Assembly: GCF_003934285.1 (NCBI RefSeq)
Contig: NZ_RQWJ01000003.1
Location: forward strand, 186,001 to 250,000
From: Brevundimonas fluminis
Lineage (GTDB): Bacteria > Pseudomonadota > Alphaproteobacteria > Caulobacterales > Caulobacteraceae
Direction of reading: 5' to 3'
DNA: 64,000 nt
Shown: in pieces, positions 51,869 through 59,431 of the stretch
Position numbering within the stretch: position 1 is the first letter of the stretch
Layout of the letters: every line of letters begins with the position of its first letter
Translations under genes and position numbers: made by a program
The notes under the pieces: generated by a model
Database searches by the model: none
Seen by the model: the letters and a program-made list of their open reading frames with translations, nothing else
What the model was told of the DNA's origin: nothing

Positions 51869-54772
51869 ATGTCCGCGCGCCGCACCTCCCGCCGGGTCCT
51901 GAACTCGACCGTGGCCCTGGCCGCGGCCGGGGCCGTGGCCCTGTCGCCGGTTCTGCCGTTGGCGCAGGAATACCAGCCGGCCTCCATGGACCCCGTCGCC
52001 ATCCGCATCGGCGCGGCGGAGGACTACACCCGGGTCGAGTTCGCGGGCGTGGTCGGGGCGCGGTCGCGGGTCACCGTCGACGGCCGGCGCGTCGTGGTTC
52101 GCATCGGCACCACCGCCGCGCCCGACGTCTCGCGCCTGAAGGTCGATCCGCCCTCCGGAGTCGAGTCCGTCGAAACGCGGGCGGTGCAGGGCGGCACCGA
52201 ACTGATCCTGACCCTCGCCGAGGGCGCCGAAGCCCGAACCGGCATGGCCGACGGCGCCGTCTTCCTGAACCTGTACGCGCCCGGCCGCGCGCCCGAACGG
52301 GCCGCCGGAGAGACGCAGGCGGACGCGGCGGTTCCGACCGTCGGCGTGCGGACCGAAGCGACGGCGACCGCGCTCACGCTGAGGTTCGACTGGCCCCGGT
52401 CGGTCGGCGCCGCCGTCTTCCGGCGCGGCGACGCCGTCTGGGTGGTGTTCGACGGCGCGGCGAAGCTGGATCTGGCCGACGCCGCGGACCTGGGCCCGGC
52501 GAAGGGCGCGCGATGGGCGGCCGGGCCGGATTACGTCGCCTTGCGCCTGGAGGCGCCCAAGGCCCTGACCGTCTCCGCTTCGGCCGACGGCGGCGCCTGG
52601 ACGGTGAGGATCGGCGGGGGGGCGACGCCTGCGGGCGGCGTCAGGGTGGACCGCGATCCGTCCGGCGAGCCGGCGCTGGCGTTCAACATGGCGGGTTCCG
52701 GCCGGGCGATCTGGCTGACGGATCCGGTGGTCGGCGACCGCTTCGCCGCCGTCACGGCCGTCGGACCGGCAAAGGGGTTTCCCCAGCGGCGCCGCACCGT
52801 CGACCTGCACGTCCTCCCGACCGCGCAGGGGCTGGCGATCGAGACCCTGGCCGATGACCTGAGCATCGTCGCCGACGGCGACCTGGTCGTCGTCTCGCGC
52901 CCGCGCGGCCTGATCCTGTCGTCGCCGGCGGCCCTGCTGGAGGCGGCCGACGCCCCCGCGGACGAGGCGCCGCGCAAGGCGCCGAACCCCGCGCTCATCC
53001 TCGAGAACTGGAAGGCGTCCGACGACGGGGGCTTCTTGGCCCGCCACCGCAAGCTCCAGGCCGAGGCCGCGGAGGAAGGCGCCGACGCCGCCGCAGACCC
53101 GCGCGCTCCGGCGAAGAAACGCCTCGCCTACGCCCGGTTCCTGGTCGGTTCGGGTCTGGGCTATGAGGCTCTCGGCGTCCTGAACGCCCTCGTCGAGACG
53201 CAGCCCGGCATGCTGGGCGAGCCGGAGGTGCGCGGCCTGCGCGCCGCCGCACGTGTGTCCGTCGGCCGGCTCGACGAGGCCCAGGCCGACCTGTCCGGCG
53301 CCGCCATCTCCGGTGACCCCTCGGCCAAGGCCTGGCTGGGGCTGATCGCCAGCCGGCGCGGCGATTGGGAAGAGGCGCGCCGCCAGTTCGCCGCCGCCGC
53401 CGGCGTCGTCGACGCATTCCCGCCGGAATGGCGCGCGCGCTTCGGCTGCGCTCACGCCCTCGCGGCCATCGAGCTTGGCGACCTCGAGGCGGCGCGCGCC
53501 CTTCTGGCCTATGCGCTCAGCCAGCCGATCGGCGCCGCCGAGCAGCTGCAGATCCGGCTCGTTCAGGCCCGGCTGTTCGAACGGACGGGCGAGCTGGACA
53601 AGGCGTCCGCCGTCTTCGCCGCGGTCGGCAAGGCGCCCCTGGACGCCGTGGCCGTGCCCGCCCGCCTCGGCGTGGTCCGCATCGGTCTGGCGCGGGGCGT
53701 CATGCCGGCGAAGGACGCGGCGGCCGAACTGGAGACCCTGCGCTGGCGCTGGCGCGGCGACGCGACCGAGCTGGAGGTGATCCGCACGCTCGGCCGGCTC
53801 TACCTTTCGCAGGGCCTGTATCGCGAGGCCCTGACCGCCCTGCGCGCGGCCGGGCCCCGCATGGCTACCATGCCCGGCGGGATCGAGCTGCAGGCCGACG
53901 TGCAGGCCGCGTTCCGCATGCTGTTCCTCGAGGGCGGCGCCGACGGCCTTCAGCCGATCCAGGCGCTGGGTCTGTTCTACGACTTCCGCGAACTGACGCC
54001 GATCGGCGCCGACGGCGACGAGATGGTGCGCCGCCTGGCCCGCCGGCTGGTGGACGTCGACCTGCTGGATCAGGCCGCCGAGCTGCTGAAATACCAGGTC
54101 GACCAGCGTCTGGACGGCGTCGCCAGGGCCGTCGTCGCCACCGATCTGGCCACCGTCTATCTGATGGACCGCCAGCCCGAGGCGGCCCTGCAGGCCATCT
54201 GGTCCAGCCGCACCACCTTGTTGCCCTCCGCCCTCAACGCGGAGCGCCGCGCTCTGGAGGCCCGGGCCCTGATGGACCTCGGCCGATTCGATCACGCGCT
54301 GGAGGTGCTGGGGGACGACGCCTCTCCGGCCGCGCTGGAGGTCCGGGCCGAAGTTCTGTGGAAACAGGAGACCTGGGCCGGCGCCGGGGCCCTGTATGAG
54401 CGCCTTCTGGGCGACCGCCACCTCGACGCGGCCACGCCCCTGTCGGCCGCGGACGAGACCCGCCTGATCCGCGCCGGGGTCGGCTACTCGCTGGGCAAGG
54501 ACGACGCCGGCCTGTCCCGGCTGGCCCAGCGCTACGCGCCGTTCGTGGAGAAGGCGCGCAGTCCCGACGCCCTGCGCATCGCCCTGTACGACCCGCTGAC
54601 CCTGTCGTCGCCGTCCGGGCTGGCCGCGGCGATCCAGAGCTCCAACACCTTCACCGGCTGGGTCGAGGGCGCGCGGGCGAGGTTTCGTGAGCAGACGCCG
54701 GCGGCCCAAACGAAGACGGGCGGAGCGACGCCCGCCGCTCCGCCCGCCCGTCCGGCCCCCGCAGGGGCCTGA
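51869..54772 (+). CDS. Large exported TPR-type repeat protein
   Basis: Function unknown. 967 residues. Signal peptide with basic start (MSARRTSRRVLNSTVALAAA) ending near PLAQE. Residues about 40-330 are beta-rich (DYTRVEFAGVVGARSRVTV, EATATALTLRFDWPRSVGAAVF, LAIETLADDLSIVADGDLVVV), resembling AMIN-type or sugar-binding strands. From about 410 on the protein is a helical array of TPR-like pairs (AKKRLAYARFLVGSGLGYEAL, AWLGLIASRRGDWEEARRQF, EVIRTLGRLYLSQGLYREAL, VARAVVATDLATVYLMDRQPEAA). Pro/Ala tail. Upstream of HU and the flagellar fliOP genes, which face it. Confidence 0.85.
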   Translation: MSARRTSRRVLNSTVALAAAGAVALSPVLPLAQEYQPASMDPVAIRIGAAEDYTRVEFAGVVGARSRVTVDGRRVVVRIGTTAAPDVSRLKVDPPSGVESVETRAVQGGTELILTLAEGAEARTGMADGAVFLNLYAPGRAPERAAGETQADAAVPTVGVRTEATATALTLRFDWPRSVGAAVFRRGDAVWVVFDGAAKLDLADAADLGPAKGARWAAGPDYVALRLEAPKALTVSASADGGAWTVRIGGGATPAGGVRVDRDPSGEPALAFNMAGSGRAIWLTDPVVGDRFAAVTAVGPAKGFPQRRRTVDLHVLPTAQGLAIETLADDLSIVADGDLVVVSRPRGLILSSPAALLEAADAPADEAPRKAPNPALILENWKASDDGGFLARHRKLQAEAAEEGADAAADPRAPAKKRLAYARFLVGSGLGYEALGVLNALVETQPGMLGEPEVRGLRAAARVSVGRLDEAQADLSGAAISGDPSAKAWLGLIASRRGDWEEARRQFAAAAGVVDAFPPEWRARFGCAHALAAIELGDLEAARALLAYALSQPIGAAEQLQIRLVQARLFERTGELDKASAVFAAVGKAPLDAVAVPARLGVVRIGLARGVMPAKDAAAELETLRWRWRGDATELEVIRTLGRLYLSQGLYREALTALRAAGPRMATMPGGIELQADVQAAFRMLFLEGGADGLQPIQALGLFYDFRELTPIGADGDEMVRRLARRLVDVDLLDQAAELLKYQVDQRLDGVARAVVATDLATVYLMDRQPEAALQAIWSSRTTLLPSALNAERRALEARALMDLGRFDHALEVLGDDASPAALEVRAEVLWKQETWAGAGALYERLLGDRHLDAATPLSAADETRLIRAGVGYSLGKDDAGLSRLAQRYAPFVEKARSPDALRIALYDPLTLSSPSGLAAAIQSSNTFTGWVEGARARFREQTPAAQTKTGGATPAAPPARPAPAGA

Positions 54773-54793
54773 TCTCTCAAGAAGCCGAACGGC

Positions 54794-55072
54794 TTACTTG
54801 TTGACCGCGTCCTTCAGCGGCTTCGACACGCGGAAGCGCACGGCCTTCGAGGCGGCGATCTTGATGGTCGCGCCGGTGGCCGGGTTGCGGCCTTCGCGAG
54901 CGGCGCGGGCGGCGGTGTCGAACACGCCCAGGTTCGAGATGCGCACGTCGCCGCCGGACTTCAGCGACTTGTGGATGTTGTCGACGATGGCGGTCAGCAC
55001 GCGGCCGGCGTCGGCCTGCGACACGCCCGCGTCCTTGGCGACGGCGGCGATCAGTTCGGCTTGAGTGGTCAT
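54794..55072 (-). CDS. hup: HU family DNA-binding protein
   Basis: 92 residues. TTQAELIAAVAKDAGVSQADAGRVLTAIVDNIHKSLKSGGDVRISNLGVFD is the dimerisation core, and AREGRNPATGATIKIAASKAVRFRVSKPLKDAVNK carries the beta-arm signature (GRNPATG) and C-terminal helix. Histone-like nucleoid protein binding bent DNA. Monocistronic by context: fliP upstream ends in a hairpin and the repeat-protein gene converges. The last codons overlap a small AAGCC/GGCTT hairpin that could end the transcript. Confidence 0.96.
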   Translation of the reverse strand: MTTQAELIAAVAKDAGVSQADAGRVLTAIVDNIHKSLKSGGDVRISNLGVFDTAARAAREGRNPATGATIKIAASKAVRFRVSKPLKDAVNK

Positions 55073-55170
55073 GTTGGGTCGTTTCCGATTTTCTGCCGCC
55101 CCGACTGGGCGACGACGGACGGATTGACGCCGCTTTTCGTTCGCTTGGCAAGCGTGTTCGGCGCTGAAAG

Positions 55171-55185
55171 CCCCACGGGCTGGGG
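55171..55185 (-). terminator. Hairpin just after fliP
   Basis: CCCCA (55185-55181 on the minus strand) and TGGGG (55175-55171) enclose a 5-nt loop, followed by CTTTC. Begins 2 nt past the fliP stop. Short stem and short T-run, so a weak terminator. Confidence 0.45.
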
Positions 55186-55187
55186 AT

Positions 55188-56009
55188 TCACCCTCCGCCC
55201 GACGCCCTCTGGAAGCTCTCGACCAGGCTGCCGGCCACCAGTCTCCAGCCGTCCACCAGCACGAAGAAGATGAGCTTGAAGGGCAGGGAGACGACCACCG
55301 GCGGCAGCATCATCATGCCCATGGACATGAGCACGCTCGCCACGACCAGATCGATCACAAGAAACGGAACGAAAAGAAGAAATCCGATCTCGAACGCGGT
55401 CTTCAGCTCGCTGATCATGAAGGCCGGAACGACCACCCGCAGGGGCAGGTCCTGGGCCGTCGGCGGAACCTCGATGTTCGACAGTCGGGTGAACAGTTCA
55501 AGGTCGCCCCGGTCGACCTGGCCCAGCATGAAGGTCTTGACCGGATCGGCGGCCAGATCGAACGCCTGCGGCAGTTCCATCTGCTGATCCATCAGCGGCC
55601 TGATTCCCGAATCATAGGCGTCCTGCCAGGTCGGGGCCATGACGATGGCCGACAGGAACAGGGCCAGCGACACCAGCACGGCGTTCGGCGGCGACTGCTG
55701 CATGCCCAGCGCCGTCCGCAGCAACGACAGCACCACCACGATGCGGACGAAGCTGGTGGTCATGATGACGATCGACGGCGCCAGGCTCAGCACCGTCATC
55801 AGGCCGACCAGCTGAACCACCCGCGTGGTCAGACCGGCGCCTGTGCCCAGATCCACGTTGATGGCCGAGGACCCGGCCGCCGCCTGCGCCTGCGCCACCT
55901 CCTGCGCCAGCGCGCCCAGCGGCCAGATCAGGCAGGCCAGGGTGGCGCACAGCGACAGCAGGGCGGCGCGCTTCAGCTCCGCGCGCGTCGGCATGCCCAG
56001 CAGCTTCAC
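55188..56009 (-). CDS. fliP: Flagellar export gate protein FliP
   Basis: 273 residues. Signal-like N-terminus (LLSLCATLACLIWPLGALAQ), then the FliP core: VVQLVGLMTVLSLAPSIVIMTTSFVRIVVVLSLLRTALGMQQSPPNAVLVSLALFLS, and VVVPAFMISELKTAFEIGFLLFVPFLVIDLVVASVLMSMGMMMLPPVVVSLPFKLIFFVLVDGW, both nearly invariant in the family. Core of the flagellar type III export gate. GTG 56009 overlaps the fliO stop (GTGA); the ATG at 55994 is the alternative and gives a normal leader too. Confidence 0.96.
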   Translation of the reverse strand: MKLLGMPTRAELKRAALLSLCATLACLIWPLGALAQEVAQAQAAAGSSAINVDLGTGAGLTTRVVQLVGLMTVLSLAPSIVIMTTSFVRIVVVLSLLRTALGMQQSPPNAVLVSLALFLSAIVMAPTWQDAYDSGIRPLMDQQMELPQAFDLAADPVKTFMLGQVDRGDLELFTRLSNIEVPPTAQDLPLRVVVPAFMISELKTAFEIGFLLFVPFLVIDLVVASVLMSMGMMMLPPVVVSLPFKLIFFVLVDGWRLVAGSLVESFQRASGGG

Positions 56010-56275
56010 TTGCCAGCGCTCCGCGGCTCGATGAGTTCCTTGCCTTCGCCGAGCAGCAGCAGCCGTTCCTCGTCGTCGATCCGCACCAGCACCAGACGGC
56101 GGGCGGGATCGAGGACCAGCGTCTCCATCACCTGCATGCGCCGCTCGCCGCGCTGGGCCGACAGCTTGGCCATAAGCTGCGGCGCATAGCGCCGCGCCGC
56201 CCACGCCGCGCCCCCGATCAGGCCCAGGGTGAAGGCCAGGCCGAACACGGCGCGGAGCAGGTCGAGGAAATCCAT
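56006..56275 (-). CDS. fliO: Flagellar biosynthesis protein FliO
   Basis: 89 residues, shorter than enteric FliO. One membrane helix (LLRAVFGLAFTLGLIGGAAWAARRYA), then the FliO cytoplasmic domain core MQVMETLVLDPARRLVLVRIDDEERLLLLGEGKELIE. Stabilises FliP assembly. Upstream of fliP with a 4-nt overlap. The ATG lacks a strong SD and lies 26 nt from a CtrA-like box in the divergent region shared with flgB. Confidence 0.9.
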   Translation of the reverse strand: MDFLDLLRAVFGLAFTLGLIGGAAWAARRYAPQLMAKLSAQRGERRMQVMETLVLDPARRLVLVRIDDEERLLLLGEGKELIEPRSAGK

Positions 56276-56300
56276 CGCCCCGGATCGTTAAGGATCAGGG

Positions 56301-56315
56301 TTAACGGCCGGTTTA
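56301..56315. promoter_or_regulatory. CtrA-like box between fliO and flgB
   Basis: TTAA (56301-56304), 7 nt, TTTA (56312-56315): one mismatch to TTAA-N7-TTAA. Further TTAA motifs occur at 56288-56291 and 56328-56331. Early flagellar genes of Caulobacter crescentus are activated by CtrA (established), so a shared site for both operons is plausible. Inference. Confidence 0.4.
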
Positions 56316-56390
56316 GAAAACCTTTGATTAACCACGACCGGTCACGATTTCGCTCGGGCGCCTCCGCCCGCGTCGCGAAAGGAAACGGCC

Positions 56391-56795
56391 GTGTCGATCG
56401 CCGACCTGCCGCTGCTGAACCAGATCAAGGGCCGGCTGACCTGGCTGGACGAGCGCCAGCGCGTCATCGCCCAGAACGTCGCCAACGCCGACACCCCCGG
56501 CTACATGGCGCGCGACCTGCGCCAGCCGACCGATTTCGCCTCGGCCCTGCGCAACTCGGGCGGAGTGCAGATGACCCGCACCTCGGCGTCCCACATGGCG
56601 CCGGCGAACCCGCCCGCACGCTTCGCCGTGCAGGACAGTCCCGATTCCGAGACCACGCTCGACGGCAACGCCGTGGTGGTCGAGGAGCAGATGCTGAAGA
56701 TGGCCGAGAGCCGCATGGCCTACGACGCCGCCATCAGCCTGTACCAGAAGTCCATGTCGCTCCTGCGCATGGCCGCCCGGCCGCCCGGCCGCTGA
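56391..56795 (+). CDS. flgB: Flagellar basal-body rod protein FlgB
   Basis: 134 residues. The rod signature NVANADTPGY at residues 29-38 and a C-terminal MLKMAESRMAYDAAISLYQKSMSLLRMA helix are typical. The middle is short. GTG start with AAAGGAAAC 6-13 nt before it; no ATG gives a better family start. First gene of flgB-flgC-fliE, which build the proximal rod and the MS-ring junction. flgC follows after 13 nt with GAGGAGGG between. Confidence 0.95.
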   Translation: MSIADLPLLNQIKGRLTWLDERQRVIAQNVANADTPGYMARDLRQPTDFASALRNSGGVQMTRTSASHMAPANPPARFAVQDSPDSETTLDGNAVVVEEQMLKMAESRMAYDAAISLYQKSMSLLRMAARPPGR

Positions 56796-56808
56796 GGAGG
56801 GCTGACCC

Positions 56809-57228
56809 GTGCCTGATCCCATCCCGCCCCGAAACACCACCATGGCCGTGGCCGCCAGCGCCCTGAAGGCGCAGCAGTCGCGCATGCGCGTGATCGCCGA
56901 GAACATCGCCAACGCCGACTCGACCTCCGACGCGCCGGGCGGTCAGCCCTATCGCCGGCAGGTGCCGGTGTTCCGGGCGCGGGAGGTGGACGGCGCCACC
57001 GGCGTGGCCCTGGCCGAGGTCCGCGCCGACCCGGGCCAGTTCCGCCGGGACTACGATCCCAACCATCCTGCGGCCGATGCCGAGGGCTATGTCCTGCGGC
57101 CCAACGTCGACACCCTCGTCGAGGCCATGGACATGCGCGAGGCGCAGCGGGCTTACGAGGCCAACCTGAACGTCATCGAGACGGCGCGCGCCATGGAGCA
57201 GCGCACCCTCGACATCCTGAAGCGATGA
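56809..57228 (+). CDS. flgC: Flagellar basal-body rod protein FlgC
   Basis: 139 residues. ALKAQQSRMRVIAENIANADSTSD is the FlgC N-terminus; PYRRQVPVFRAREVDG, DYDPNHPAADAEGYVLRPNVDTLVEAMDMREAQRAYEANLNVIETARAM and the ending LDILKR are all family blocks. GTG start with SD GAGGAGG. The TGA overlaps no gene; fliE begins 10 nt later. Rod component exported by the FliP-containing gate. Confidence 0.96.
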   Translation: MPDPIPPRNTTMAVAASALKAQQSRMRVIAENIANADSTSDAPGGQPYRRQVPVFRAREVDGATGVALAEVRADPGQFRRDYDPNHPAADAEGYVLRPNVDTLVEAMDMREAQRAYEANLNVIETARAMEQRTLDILKR

Positions 57229-57238
57229 GGACTGATCG

Positions 57239-57544
57239 ATGAACCCCATGGCCGCCATCAAGGCCTACCAGTCGGTCCAGTCGGGCGCCGCCGTCGGGGG
57301 GGCGGGCGGCATGGATCCGGCCGGCGGCTCGGAATTCGGGGCCATTCTGGACGGCGTGATGAAGGGCGCGGTCGAACAGACCCGCGCCGCCGAGACCCAG
57401 ATGTCCATGGCCGTGCAGGGTCAGGGCAGCCTGATCGACGTCGTCACCGCCGTCAGCTCAGCCGAGGCTTCGCTCGAAACCGTCATGGCCGTCCGCGACC
57501 AGGTGATCCAGGCGTACCAGGAGATCATGCGGATGCCGATCTGA
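57239..57544 (+). CDS. fliE: Flagellar hook-basal body complex protein FliE
   Basis: 101 residues. C-terminal half holds the FliE signature: QTRAAETQMSMAVQGQGSLIDVVTAVSSAEASLETVMAVRDQVIQAYQEIMRMPI. The N-terminus is short and Gly-rich. Adapter between the MS ring and rod, last gene of the unit. No clear terminator follows; the next gene, 88 nt on, is unrelated. Confidence 0.95.
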   Translation: MNPMAAIKAYQSVQSGAAVGGAGGMDPAGGSEFGAILDGVMKGAVEQTRAAETQMSMAVQGQGSLIDVVTAVSSAEASLETVMAVRDQVIQAYQEIMRMPI

Positions 57545-57632
57545 CGGGTCGGCCAAGCTTACCGCGAATTCATCCGTCCCGGCGCATCCGTCCGCCTGAC
57601 GCCGGGCCTCTTCCTCCGACGCCTTCGGAGCC

Positions 57633-58961
57633 ATGATGACCCGCACCCTCACCGCCCTCGCCGCCCTGGCCGCGGCCTGCCTCGCCACAGCCGCCGAGGC
57701 CCAGCAGCGCCGGCCGCAAGGGCCCGCGCTGCTGGTCCGCGCCGGAAACCTGTTCGACTCCGAGGCCGGTCGCATGGTCGGCCCCCGCGACCTTCTGATC
57801 CGTGGCGACCAGGTCGTGGAGGTGGGGCAGGGCCTGGCCGTTCCGGAGGGCGCCACGGTGGTGGACCTGTCGCGCTGCTCGGTCCTGCCCGGGCTGATCG
57901 ACGGCCACACCCACATCCTGATGGAACAGGCGCAGGGTCAGCCGCTCGGCCAGGTCGCCGCGATCGACGCGGGGATCGAGGGCGACGCCCTGCGCGCCCT
58001 GTCCGGCGCCCGGCGCGGTCGCGATTATCTGGACGCCGGCTTCACCACCATCCGCGACCTCGGCAACTCCGGCCGCTTTCTGGACCTGCAGCTGTCGCGC
58101 GGCTTCGCCGAGGGTCGGGTCCCCGGACCGCGCCTGTACGGCTCCGGTCCCGGACTGGCGCCGGCCGGCGGCCAGATGGAGCCGATGCCGCACGACCCGC
58201 ACCACCTGGTCGGCGCCGAGTACCGCATCGTCACGGGCGTGGACGACGCCCGCGCGGCCGTGCGCGAGGCCATCGCGGCCGGGGCCTGGGTCATCAAGGT
58301 CTATCCCGAGGCGACGCCCCAGCGCACCCGCCTGTCGGTGGCGGAGCTGGAGGCCATCGTCGACGAGGCGCGACGCCACGACGTTCCGGTCGCGGCCCAC
58401 GCCACCTCCGACGCGGCGATCCGCGAGGCGGTCCTGGCCGGCGTCACCTCCATCGAGCACGGCTACGAGGTCTCGGACGACACCCTGCGGCTGATGGCGC
58501 AGAAGGGGGTCTATCTGGTCCCCACCGACCCCTCGCTGGAGATGGCGCAGGAGTTCAGCGCCGGCTGGACGCCGCGCCCGCCGGTGGAGGAGATCGAGGG
58601 CATGCTGTCGGCGCCGCGCGACCGCTTCTCGCGCGCCCACCGGCTGGGCGTGCCCATCGCCATGGGGTCCGATCTCTACATGCCCTACGGCCCCGGGCGC
58701 GGTCAGGGCTCCCGCGCCACCCTGTCCGCCTACGTCGAGTCCGGGATGACCCCGGGAGAGGCGCTGCAGACGGCGACGTGGAACGCCGGCCGCATGCTGG
58801 GAGACGACCGGCTGGGCGTGCTGCGGCCCCGGTCCTTCGCCGACCTGATCGCCGTGCCGCTGGACCCGACGCAAGGTCTGGACGCCCTGAAGGACGTGCG
58901 CTTCGTCATGAAGGGCGGGCGCGTCGAGAAGCCGGATCTGGAGCGCGTCTGCGGCGGCTGA
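57633..58961 (+). CDS. Exported amidohydrolase (imidazolonepropionase-like)
   Basis: 442 residues. Signal peptide ending in AAEAQQ. Beta strands of the composite domain (LVRAGNLFDSEAGRMVGPRDLLIRGDQVVEVG), metal motif GLIDGHTHILM, then DAGFTTIRDLGNSG, metal-ligand regions VPVAAHATSD and SIEHGYEVSDD, and the Asp of AMGSDLYMPYG. This is the layout of exported amidohydrolases related to Xaa-Pro/Xaa-Arg dipeptidases; substrate unknown. Two adjacent ATGs at the start. Not functionally tied to the flagellar genes. Confidence 0.9.
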   Translation: MMTRTLTALAALAAACLATAAEAQQRRPQGPALLVRAGNLFDSEAGRMVGPRDLLIRGDQVVEVGQGLAVPEGATVVDLSRCSVLPGLIDGHTHILMEQAQGQPLGQVAAIDAGIEGDALRALSGARRGRDYLDAGFTTIRDLGNSGRFLDLQLSRGFAEGRVPGPRLYGSGPGLAPAGGQMEPMPHDPHHLVGAEYRIVTGVDDARAAVREAIAAGAWVIKVYPEATPQRTRLSVAELEAIVDEARRHDVPVAAHATSDAAIREAVLAGVTSIEHGYEVSDDTLRLMAQKGVYLVPTDPSLEMAQEFSAGWTPRPPVEEIEGMLSAPRDRFSRAHRLGVPIAMGSDLYMPYGPGRGQGSRATLSAYVESGMTPGEALQTATWNAGRMLGDDRLGVLRPRSFADLIAVPLDPTQGLDALKDVRFVMKGGRVEKPDLERVCGG

Positions 58962-59014
58962 GGGGAACCCGCGACGGACCCCCGGCGCTCCCCTTCCGTC
59001 GGAAGGAGACCGCC

Positions 59015-59398
59015 ATGCTGAAAGACCTCGACGCCCGGCCCATCCTCGCCGTGTCCGATCTGGACCGCGCCCGCCGCTTCTACGGCGAGACCCTGGGACT
59101 GATCGAAGACGCCGCCGACGGCGAAGAGGACATGCTCGCGTACCGCACCGGGTCGACCCGCCTGACGCTCTACGTGTCGGAGTTCGCGGGCACCAACAGG
59201 GCCAACGCCCTGGTCTGGCCGGTCGACGGCGGCATCGAGGACGTCGTCGCCGACCTGCGGGGCAGGGGCGTGACGTTCGAGCGATACGACTTCCCCGGAA
59301 CCGATTACGTGGACGGCATCCACATCGCCGGCGACGCGCGGATGGTCTGGTTCAAGGATCCGGACGGCAACATCCTGCATCTGGTCCAGGGCATGTGA
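59015..59398 (+). CDS. VOC (glyoxalase/bleomycin-resistance) family protein
   Basis: 127 residues, one VOC fold with two beta-alpha-beta-beta-beta units: RPILAVSDLDRARRFYGETLGLIE and the closing MVWFKDPDGNILHLVQGM, where the Glu usually seen in EIxQ is replaced by H-L-V. The metal-site pattern is therefore incomplete, pointing to a binding protein or unusual enzyme. SD GGAAGGAG lies 8 nt before the ATG. Separated from prfC by 33 nt, so possibly co-transcribed. Confidence 0.87.
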   Translation: MLKDLDARPILAVSDLDRARRFYGETLGLIEDAADGEEDMLAYRTGSTRLTLYVSEFAGTNRANALVWPVDGGIEDVVADLRGRGVTFERYDFPGTDYVDGIHIAGDARMVWFKDPDGNILHLVQGM

Positions 59399-59431
59399 CT
59401 TGAGGCGGCGTTCGGGCTATGGCCCGCCGCC

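Noticed and set aside
51818..54709. 963-codon frame antisense to the large repeat-protein gene
   Set aside because: Composition is Arg/Gly/Gln-rich with no signal, domain or SD. It mirrors the codon bias of the real plus-strand gene, as long antisense frames do at this GC content.
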